NCBI GenBank assembly: GCA_902478645.1
Contig: CABSLV010000023.1
Location: 1 to 25,742 of the forward strand
Direction of reading: 5' to 3'
DNA: 25,742 nt
DNA from: an uncultured Flavobacteriales bacterium
GTDB lineage: Bacteria; Bacteroidota; Bacteroidia; Flavobacteriales; UBA1820
Shown: positions 1 to 5,828 of the stretch, piece after piece
Layout of the letters: each line of letters starts with the position of its first letter
Position numbering within the stretch: position 1 is the stretch's first letter
The notes under the pieces: generated by a model
Database searches by the model: none
Told to the model about the DNA's origin: nothing
The model's input: the letters and a program-made list of their open reading frames with translations, nothing else
Made by a program: the position numbers and the translations under genes

Positions 1-78
1 TTCTTCGCGGCTCCGGCAGCCGGCTGCGAGAACGGCGAGGAAAAGGAAGGGGAAAAGAAAAAGAAGGATGCGTTTCAT
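1..78 (-). CDS. Lipoprotein N-terminus (partial, runs off the window)
   Basis: Only the first 26 codons are inside the window. They read as a basic start (MKR), a hydrophobic stretch of about 16 residues rich in Leu and Phe, and then LAAGC with the cysteine at residue 21. This is a signal-peptidase-II lipobox, although the -3 residue is Ala rather than the usual Leu. After the cysteine comes RSREE, where charged residues are common in surface lipoproteins of Bacteroidota. The mature domain is outside the window, so function cannot be named. The gene runs away from the gapA operon and is separated from its terminator by about 170 bp with no other gene. Confidence 0.6.
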   Translation of the reverse strand, partial: MKRILLFLFPFLFLAVLAAGCRSREE

Positions 79-250
79 TTTGCGGCCGAGGGATATCGTG
101 GTGTAAGGGGAAAAAAGGGTTCTGCAAGAGACTTTCTCCCCTCGCGGGCAAGTTACGAGGAATTTTTGGTAGAAAAGGCCGTCGGGGGGGGATTATTTCA
201 CCGCCCAAGAGCGAGGGTATTTTTGGAAAGAGTAGGGGGAGGGGAAAAAC

Positions 251-286
251 AAAAACCCGCGCTCACGAAAGTGAGCACGGGTTTTT
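251..286 (-). terminator. Intrinsic terminator of the pfkA-gapA operon
   Basis: AAAAACCCG and GCTCAC pair with GTGAGC and CGGGTTTTT around a GAAA tetraloop, with one internal C/A mismatch. The A-tract on one side and T-tract on the other make it usable in both directions. It lies about 30 nt past the gapA stop codon. Confidence 0.85.
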
Positions 287-314
287 CCGAATGATCGGAT
301 GAGGTTCCCCGCAA

Positions 315-1322
315 TTATTTTACGGTAGCCGTGTATTCGATCAGGTCGACCAGTTTGTTGGAGTAACCGATCTCGTTGTCGTACCAAGCAACCAGTTTTA
401 CGAAGTGGTCGTTCAGTGCGATACCAGCCTTTGCATCGAAGTTCGAGGTGCATTTTTCGCCGACGAAATCCTGCGAAACGACCGCGTCTTCGGTGTAGCT
501 AACGATGCCTTTCAGCTCGCCTTCTGCAGCTTCCTTGACAGCCTGGCAGATTTCTGCGTAGGTCGTGGGTTTCTCCAGAACGGCGGTCAGGTCAACTACC
601 GATACGTCAGCGGTGGGAACACGCAGGGACATACCGGTCAGTTTGCCGTTGAGCGAGGGGATCACTTTACCTACGGCCTTGGCAGCACCGGTGGACGAAG
701 GAATGATGTTGCACAGAGCCGAACGGCCGCCGCGCCAGTCTTTCATCGAAGGACCGTCTACGGTCTTCTGGGTAGCGGTGGTAGCGTGTACGGTGGTCAT
801 AAGACCTTCCTTGATACCGAATTTGTCGTTGATGATCTTGGCCAGCGGAGCCAGGCAGTTGGTGGTGCAGGAAGCGTTGGAGATGATGCTCTGCGAAGCC
901 TCGTAGGTCTTGTGGTTTACACCCATTACGAACATCGGGGTATCGTCTTTCGAAGGACCGGACATTACCACGCGTTTTGCACCAGCCTGGATGTGTTTTC
1001 CAGCGAGTTCTTTGGTCAGGAACAGACCGGTGGACTCGACGATGTATTCAGCCTTTACTTCGTCCCATTTCAGGTTGGCCGGGTCGCGTTCTGCCGTTAC
1101 GCGGATCACGTTGCCGTTGACGATCAGATTGCCGTCTTTTACTTCGACCGTGCCGTCGAATTTGCCGTGTACCGAGTCAAATTTGAGCATGTAAGCCATG
1201 TACTCGGGATCGATCAGGTCATTGATGCCGACAACCTGAATGTTGGGGCGGTTGATGGCAGCCCGGAAAACCAGACGACCGATACGGCCGAAACCGTTGA
1301 TGCCAATTCTTACTTTTTCCAT
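315..1322 (-). CDS. gapA: Glyceraldehyde-3-phosphate dehydrogenase, NAD-type
   Basis: Cytoplasmic glycolytic enzyme that converts glyceraldehyde-3-phosphate, phosphate and NAD+ to 1,3-bisphosphoglycerate. The 335 residues are full family length. The N-terminal Rossmann motif INGFGRIGR (residues 8-16) is present. Asp35 follows Asn34 at the end of the second strand, the position that normally excludes NADP. The active-site motif SCTTNC gives catalytic Cys152, with His179 as general base, and the C-terminus carries the conserved WYDNEIGYSN. It begins 34 nt after the pfkA stop on the same strand, with no promoter motif between, so the two are probably co-transcribed. The hairpin at 251-286 ends the unit. 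Identification is secure; NAD preference is inferred from one position. Confidence 0.97.
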   Translation of the reverse strand: MEKVRIGINGFGRIGRLVFRAAINRPNIQVVGINDLIDPEYMAYMLKFDSVHGKFDGTVEVKDGNLIVNGNVIRVTAERDPANLKWDEVKAEYIVESTGLFLTKELAGKHIQAGAKRVVMSGPSKDDTPMFVMGVNHKTYEASQSIISNASCTTNCLAPLAKIINDKFGIKEGLMTTVHATTATQKTVDGPSMKDWRGGRSALCNIIPSSTGAAKAVGKVIPSLNGKLTGMSLRVPTADVSVVDLTAVLEKPTTYAEICQAVKEAAEGELKGIVSYTEDAVVSQDFVGEKCTSNFDAKAGIALNDHFVKLVAWYDNEIGYSNKLVDLIEYTATVK

Positions 1323-1356
1323 GATTTTAAATGTTTTTATGGTTGATTATTGATTT

Positions 1357-2418
1357 TTAGGCATTCATGATATTGGCCACGCGACGGAACTCTTCGATGG
1401 TCTCGTGCGTGCGTTTGACGTCAAAGTCGTTTTCGAGGTCATAAGGCACCGTGTTGTCGCGCAGCGGAGTGTAGGCGATCTTGTTGTCCCGTACACCGGC
1501 AACCTGTCCGTCCAGTCCTTTCAACAGACCTTCCACGGCTGCTACGCCCAAACGGGTAGCCAGTACGCGGTCTGCCGTGGTGGGCGATCCGCCACGCTGG
1601 ATGTGTCCCAGGGTCGTTTCCTTGATGTCTTTTTCCGGCATGCGTTTTTTCATCTCTTCGGTGATGATGCGTACGCGTTCGCCGATGTGCTGACCGTTTT
1701 CCGACACGATGACGATCGAGGAACTTTTCTTGCGGCCTTCAGCTTCGTGGAGGTCCTTGACGATCTCTTCGTACAGTTCTTCCCCGTCGGGGATGATGCT
1801 GTGGTTTTCCTTGTCTTTTTTAGGAGGCAGGATGATCTGTTCCACGCCGGTAGCCATGCCGGTATAGACGGCGATGTAACCCGAACCGTGTCCCATCACC
1901 TCGACGAAGAAGATACGGTCGTGCGAGGCAGCCGTATCGCGGATCTTGTCGATAGCTTCCATGGCCGTATTGATGGCCGTATCGAAACCGATGGAAAAGT
2001 CCGATCCGTAAATGTCGTTGTCGATCGTGCCCGGAATACCCATTATGCGCAGGCCGGTCTCTTTCTGCAGTTTGAGTCCGCCCGTAAATGAACCGTCGCC
2101 GCCGATCACTACCAAGGCGTCAATTCCCGCTTCCCGGGCATTGCGAGCGGCCTGAAGACGTACCTCAGGATCCTTGAACTCCTTGCAACGGGCCGAGCGC
2201 AGGAACGATCCGCCCCGGTTGATGATGTTGCCCACGTCGCGGGGAGAGAGTTCGATAAAGTCTTTTTCCAACAGACCTTTGTAACCCTGTTCGATTCCTA
2301 CGCACTCGATCCCGTAGGTAGCACACGTACGGGCTACGGCACGAATCGCCGCATTCATTCCCGGAGCGTCGCCGCCCGAGGTGAGTACGCCTATTTTTTT
2401 GATTTTGCTATCAGACAT
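1357..2418 (-). CDS. pfkA: ATP-dependent 6-phosphofructokinase
   Basis: Phosphorylates fructose-6-phosphate to fructose-1,6-bisphosphate, the committed step of glycolysis. Family motifs appear in order: GGDAPGMNAAIR near the N-terminus, IGGDGSFTGG, PGTIDNDI with the catalytic Asp, MGHGSGYIA, and QRGGSPTTADR. Gly in GGDGS and Gly in PGTID are the residues of ATP-users; PPi-dependent enzymes carry Asp and Lys there. The start chosen (353 residues, MSDSKIKK) is internal to a longer open frame. The longer start at 2487 would lie at or upstream of the transcription start implied by the TAnnTTTG element at 2489-2496, and its extra residues look non-coding. It is first gene of an operon with gapA. 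Confidence 0.95.
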   Translation of the reverse strand: MSDSKIKKIGVLTSGGDAPGMNAAIRAVARTCATYGIECVGIEQGYKGLLEKDFIELSPRDVGNIINRGGSFLRSARCKEFKDPEVRLQAARNAREAGIDALVVIGGDGSFTGGLKLQKETGLRIMGIPGTIDNDIYGSDFSIGFDTAINTAMEAIDKIRDTAASHDRIFFVEVMGHGSGYIAVYTGMATGVEQIILPPKKDKENHSIIPDGEELYEEIVKDLHEAEGRKKSSSIVIVSENGQHIGERVRIITEEMKKRMPEKDIKETTLGHIQRGGSPTTADRVLATRLGVAAVEGLLKGLDGQVAGVRDNKIAYTPLRDNTVPYDLENDFDVKRTHETIEEFRRVANIMNA

Positions 2419-2488
2419 GATGCGATGTATCTTGTATGTTTTGTATTTCCTTCTTCCTAATGAAAAGCGTTCTCCGGAAAGAACCACG

Positions 2489-2496
2489 CAAATTTA
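2489..2496 (-). promoter_or_regulatory. pfkA-gapA promoter, -7 element
   Basis: On the minus strand this reads TAAATTTG, an exact match to the Bacteroidota -7 consensus TAnnTTTG. It sits about 70 nt upstream of the chosen pfkA start. The -33 element is not obvious. Confidence 0.6.
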
Positions 2497-2772
2497 CGGA
2501 ATAATTGTGGAAATTCTCTTAAAAAACCGTTAGATTTTCCACTTCGGAGCAAGCCTTGAAAGAGAATGTATCCGGTTGATTTGTATCAACTTACAAAAAA
2601 TATTTCAAAATACGTCATCCTCTTCTTCCGGAAAGAGCCTCCCCCGGGCCGAACCTGCGGCTCCGGAGAAGCCCCCGGCTTGTTTTTCCGAGTCCTGTTT
2701 TTCGACCCTGTTTACGGGAAAAAGCCCTTTTCGGTCAAACGGAACTGGGGCGAGAACTCTTGCGGTGAAGTC
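2497..2772. other. Intergenic region between pfkA and the acyl-CoA reductase gene
   Basis: With the pfkA leader this makes a gene-free stretch of 354 bp. The half nearest pfkA is AT-rich and holds its promoter. The half nearest the acyl-CoA reductase stop is GC-rich, with two CCCCCGGG-like stretches at about 2642-2690. I see no clean terminator and no RNA gene. Open frames crossing it are shadows. Confidence 0.5.
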
Positions 2773-3801
2773 TCAGCAGCGGGAAAAACGCAGGAACTCC
2801 ATCGTGTCTTCTCCGTCGGCGTATTGGTCCAAGGCAGGGCGTTGTGCGCTGCCGAAGGGCAGATGCCCGGGGCCGACGACGCATTGCAGTGCCTCGCCCA
2901 GCGAACGGAGGTAGTCTTCCGCCTGGGCAAGCGTCCCGTACCGCCGGTAACTCGCCGTGCCGAGGGGTGCCGCCGGCGTGTCCGAGGGAACGAGCAACAG
3001 GAAACCGGTATCGTACACGCCGGCATTTTGTTCGCTCAGGACGGACATCGCCCGGCGGTAGTCGTAATTGTTGCGGTATTTGGGATGGTCGGCGATGCCG
3101 GCGTATTTCCCCAATGCGCGTCCCAGCCGGGAGAGGTCGAAGTCCTCGGGAACAAGCACCTGGGTAACGTTGCGGCAACCCAGGCCGAAATACAGCAGCA
3201 TGTCGTCGGCCAGTTGTTCCAGTTCCTTCTCCGAGGTATTCTCCGCGATGAGTCCTACGCTGTAACGGGCGTGGCGTAGCAGGGCGGGGATCTGCCGGAA
3301 ATAGTACCGGAAGTAGCGCTGGGTATCGTCGTTGCCGGTGGCGATTACCGCATCGATCCCTTCCCGGACCAGCCCGGGGGCGAGCGTCAGTCGGTCGGCA
3401 AGCGATGGTTCGGCTTCCTGGAGGCATTGCGTGGCGGCGGTGATGAGCGCCGTATCGTCCCGCGAAGGTTTGATCACGGCCCGGTGTCCGCTCACGTAGG
3501 TACAGAGGATGTCGTGCAGCCCTACCATCGGGATGTTCCCGGCCAGTACCAGCAGGACGTTTTTCGATGCATCGGGCAGGGGATAGCGATCCACCCATTG
3601 TGTCAAGGCAGGTTCGCGGAGCAGTTCGCCCCATTGCCGGGCGGCAAAGCGGATGTTTTCCGGGGTAAACCACGGGTTGTCCGCGCTGGCTTTTTGCAGG
3701 GCGGATTGCCAGCGGGGGTCGTTTTCACCCCGGCGGAACATTTCCCCCAGCCGGCAGAGGGCTTCGAGGGCTTTCTTTCGTTCTTCGTGCGGACGGGTCA
3801 T
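2773..3801 (-). CDS. LuxC-type acyl-CoA reductase
   Basis: Member of the LuxC / acyl-CoA reductase branch of the aldehyde dehydrogenase fold, which reduces acyl-CoA or acyl-enzyme thioesters to aldehydes with NAD(P)H. The 342 residues include LLVLAGNIPMVG (about 83-94), typical of the nucleotide-binding region, KPSRDD at 111-116, and FGLGCRNV (205-212), where Cys209 is the likely catalytic nucleophile. The start ATG overlaps the stop of the upstream Nudix gene in the tetranucleotide ATGA, so translation is probably coupled. The physiological substrate is unknown: no luciferase or fatty-acid reductase partner is near. A longer frame extends upstream to 4116 but would overlap the Nudix gene almost entirely and is rejected. 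Confidence 0.8.
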   Translation of the reverse strand: MTRPHEERKKALEALCRLGEMFRRGENDPRWQSALQKASADNPWFTPENIRFAARQWGELLREPALTQWVDRYPLPDASKNVLLVLAGNIPMVGLHDILCTYVSGHRAVIKPSRDDTALITAATQCLQEAEPSLADRLTLAPGLVREGIDAVIATGNDDTQRYFRYYFRQIPALLRHARYSVGLIAENTSEKELEQLADDMLLYFGLGCRNVTQVLVPEDFDLSRLGRALGKYAGIADHPKYRNNYDYRRAMSVLSEQNAGVYDTGFLLLVPSDTPAAPLGTASYRRYGTLAQAEDYLRSLGEALQCVVGPGHLPFGSAQRPALDQYADGEDTMEFLRFSRC

Positions 3802-4409
3802 GGCAAGGGGTAGAGGGAGAGATAAGTTTCGAGGATTTCGCGGATGTTGGGGAAGGTGTCGTTTAAGGCTTGTTCTACGCCGCGGCGGTCGAGCCATTCC
3901 ACGCGTTCGATGCCTTCTTCGCTTTGGGGGCAGGTGGTGCTTTGGCAGGTCTGCATGGCAAACCACGCGGTGTGTTTGATGGCCCATTGTCCTTCCAGCA
4001 GGTAGGCATGCCGCGTGATTCCCACGGGGGCGACGATGGAAAGCCCTTCCGTACCGGTCTCCTCGCGGACTTCCCGCAAGGCGTTTTCCCGATCCGTTTC
4101 TCCGGCTTCGCGCCAACCTTTAGGCAGGTCCCAGCGTCCTTGGCGACGGATCATCAGGATGCGTCCCGAGGGCTCGTGGCGGACGATGCCTCCGCCGGCC
4201 GGGATGTGTCGGAAAAAACTGTCGAATATTTTTTGCAGATCCTCGCCTGTGGTGCTGAGGAATGCGATTTTTGCCTTACCTTTGTCGAAACAGTCCGCAA
4301 CGACCCTCCGCAGGGTCTGCGGGTCGGGATCGACCCAGGTGCGTGTCCCGTCCGTGGGTTCCTGTGCAGGGAAAAGGACGAGATTTCGATTGAAATAGAC
4401 TTTATACAT
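3798..4409 (-). CDS. Nudix hydrolase
   Basis: Hydrolyses a nucleoside diphosphate linked to another moiety; the substrate cannot be predicted. The Nudix box is complete and canonical: Gly98, Glu104, Arg112-Glu113, Glu116-Glu117 and Gly119 fit GX5EX7REUXEEXGU. The preceding WDLPKG is also typical. Residues 1-65 form an N-terminal extension, so the protein (203 aa) is longer than a bare Nudix domain of about 150. Start: ATG at 4409 is preferred over a TTG two codons upstream. It is coupled by an ATGA overlap to the downstream acyl-CoA reductase gene, and its start is only 11 bp from the divergent pyrE start. Confidence 0.88.
   Translation of the reverse strand: MYKVYFNRNLVLFPAQEPTDGTRTWVDPDPQTLRRVVADCFDKGKAKIAFLSTTGEDLQKIFDSFFRHIPAGGGIVRHEPSGRILMIRRQGRWDLPKGWREAGETDRENALREVREETGTEGLSIVAPVGITRHAYLLEGQWAIKHTAWFAMQTCQSTTCPQSEEGIERVEWLDRRGVEQALNDTFPNIREILETYLSLYPLP
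4277..4284 (+). promoter_or_regulatory. Candidate pyrE promoter, -7 element inside the Nudix gene
   Basis: TACCTTTG, an exact TAnnTTTG match 136 nt upstream of the pyrE start. With only 11 bp between the divergent starts, a pyrE promoter must lie in the Nudix coding sequence. No clear -33 element. Confidence 0.4.
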
Positions 4410-4420
4410 ATTCAAAGATC

Positions 4421-5089
4421 ATGCTCAAAGACAAGCAAACGGCCCTTACCACGGCGAAATACCTGTTGGAGATCGAGGCGGTACGCCTGCAGCCCGAGAA
4501 GTATTTTACCTGGGCCAGCGGGTGGCATTCCCCCATCTATTGCGACAACCGGATGACGCTTTCGTATCCGAAGATCCGCACGTTCCTTGCCGAATCGTTT
4601 GCAAAGATAGTGCAAAACGGCGACACTTATCCCGATGTGATCGCAGGAGTAGCTACCGGAGCGATCGCCGTAGGGATGCTCGTAGCCCAGCAACTGGACT
4701 TGCCTTTTGTCTATGTGCGTCCCGAACCCAAAAGCCACGGCCGGGGCAACCAGATCGAAGGCTGCCTGCAGGCAGGGCAGAAAGTAGTGGTGATCGAGGA
4801 CCTGATCAGTACCGGCGGCAGCAGCCTGGGTGCGGTAGCCGCGTTACGGGAAGCCGGTGCACAGGTGTTGTACATGGCTGCCATCATGACCTACGGTTTC
4901 TCCGTGGCGCAGGACAATTTTGAAAAGGCCGGGGTGACCTTGACCACCCTGTGCGATTACGATACGCTCATCACCCAGGCTGCAGCCATGCACTACGTGC
5001 AACCTTCCGATCTGGAACTGCTGGCGCGTTGGCGGGAGAACCCTTCCCAGTGGAAAAAGGAAGACACGGCTCCCGAAGGGGAAAAATGA
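4421..5089 (+). CDS. pyrE: Orotate phosphoribosyltransferase
   Basis: Transfers phosphoribose from PRPP to orotate to give OMP in pyrimidine synthesis. The 222-residue protein has the PRPP-binding signature VVVIEDLISTGGS at 122-134 with its acidic pair Glu-Asp, the catalytic loop PEPKSHGRGNQIEG at 101-114 with Lys104 and His106, and the orotate-side YFTWASGWHSPIYCD region at 28-42. The C-terminal tail after residue 205 is charged and probably disordered. Divergent from the Nudix gene; an SRPBCC gene follows 44 nt after the stop on the same strand and is probably co-transcribed. Identification is secure. Confidence 0.95.
   Translation: MLKDKQTALTTAKYLLEIEAVRLQPEKYFTWASGWHSPIYCDNRMTLSYPKIRTFLAESFAKIVQNGDTYPDVIAGVATGAIAVGMLVAQQLDLPFVYVRPEPKSHGRGNQIEGCLQAGQKVVVIEDLISTGGSSLGAVAALREAGAQVLYMAAIMTYGFSVAQDNFEKAGVTLTTLCDYDTLITQAAAMHYVQPSDLELLARWRENPSQWKKEDTAPEGEK
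4602..4609 (-). promoter_or_regulatory. Candidate Nudix/acyl-CoA reductase promoter, -7 element inside pyrE
   Basis: Reads TATCTTTG on the minus strand, an exact TAnnTTTG match lying within pyrE and about 190 nt upstream of the Nudix start. Chance occurrence is possible. Confidence 0.35.
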
Positions 5090-5127
5090 ACAACCGTACG
5101 CTCGAAAAGTACATAGCCAAAACCTGA
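5086..5127 (+). other. 13-codon mini-ORF between pyrE and the SRPBCC gene
   Basis: An ATG overlaps the pyrE stop as ATGA and opens a 13-codon frame (MNNRTLEKYIAKT) that stops 6 nt before the SRPBCC start. It may pass ribosomes from pyrE to the next gene, or be chance. There is no evidence that the peptide is functional. Confidence 0.2.
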
Positions 5128-5133
5128 AATACC

Positions 5134-5535
5134 ATGAGACTCGAAGGACCTGTTACCCAAGTAGCCCGCTCGCAGCAGACGGTGTATGCCGCGGTAAACG
5201 ATGTGGAAAAGTACAAAGACTACATGCCATCGGCCGTTTCCTCGTTCGCTACGGGCGAAGATTACGGCATGCCCTGGTTTTCCTTTACCATCGGGGGTAT
5301 GCCCGAGATCAAGATGGTGCGCAGTGTGGCCGAACCTTTTTCCCGGGTGGTGTTTTCCACGCCGATGGGGGCGAAAATATCCCTCGAGGTGCGTATAGAG
5401 TCCCTCGCGGACGAGCAGAGTTCGGTGCAGGTGGCCATCGAAGCCGATGTCAATCCGATGTTGCGCATGATGGTCGAGCGGCCTCTCCGCCGTTTCCTGG
5501 AGGATCTTTCCGAAAAGATAGGCCAGGTGAAATAA
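5134..5535 (+). CDS. SRPBCC-family (START-like) protein
   Basis: 133 residues with the layout of a polyketide cyclase / SRPBCC helix-grip domain. The N-terminal strand MRLEGPVTQVARSQQTVY is followed by the V.D..KY.DYMP helix typical of the family (about residues 22-31), then a run of alternating beta-strands and a long C-terminal helix from about residue 108. Such domains bind hydrophobic ligands or act as cofactor-binding chaperones; no ligand is suggested by the sequence. There is no signal peptide, so it is cytoplasmic. It follows pyrE at 44 nt and is ended by the large hairpin at 5558-5610. The family call is by general fold pattern. Confidence 0.7.
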   Translation: MRLEGPVTQVARSQQTVYAAVNDVEKYKDYMPSAVSSFATGEDYGMPWFSFTIGGMPEIKMVRSVAEPFSRVVFSTPMGAKISLEVRIESLADEQSSVQVAIEADVNPMLRMMVERPLRRFLEDLSEKIGQVK

Positions 5536-5557
5536 TCCGTTCCCTCCGGTTCCGGGG

Positions 5558-5610
5558 CAGGCGAATAAAAAGCGGGCGGCGCACAGCGCCGCCCGCTTTT
5601 TATTCGCCTG
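5558..5610. terminator. Long perfect hairpin, bidirectional terminator
   Basis: A perfect 25-bp inverted repeat with a 3-nt loop (ACA). The inner stem is pure GC (GCGGGCGGCGC) and is flanked by AAAAA on the left arm and TTTTT on the right, so a bidirectional terminator lies inside an even longer stem. It sits 22 nt after the SRPBCC stop, between convergent genes. Confidence 0.85.
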
Positions 5611-5760
5611 CCTCGCCGCAGTCCGTCGAGGAAGTTCTCCGGACAGAAAGCCCCGATGGAATCCTTTTTTTGTCTTTTGTTTAGTCTTTTGTAGGAATGC
5701 TTTTGGCAGGATGGCTCGGTTGGGTCTCTTGCTGAGATGGTAGAGCATAGGCAGGCAATT

Positions 5761-5817
5761 CGGGAGCGGGCAAAAAGAAAGCGGCGCACAGCGCCGCTTT
5801 CTTTTTGCCCGCTCCCG
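5761..5817. terminator. Second long perfect hairpin, terminator of the S46 peptidase gene
   Basis: A perfect 27-bp inverted repeat with the same ACA loop and the same 17-nt core, GCGGCGCACAGCGCCGC, as the hairpin at 5558-5610. T-tracts lie inside the outer stem. It is 11 nt past the stop of the peptidase gene on the minus strand. Confidence 0.8.
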
Positions 5818-5828
5818 GATCGAGGAGA

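Noticed and set aside
405..1346. A 313-codon plus-strand frame over gapA
   Set aside because: Antisense shadow of a clearly identified gene.
2566..3279. Plus-strand frame of 237 codons upstream of and over the acyl-CoA reductase gene
   Set aside because: Mostly antisense to the reductase gene and without recognisable features.
5721..5756. tRNA D-arm-like stretch (GCTGAGATGGTAGAGC)
   Set aside because: The D-stem has a G/G mismatch, and no anticodon arm or T-arm follows before the hairpin. At best a tRNA fragment; not supported as a gene.
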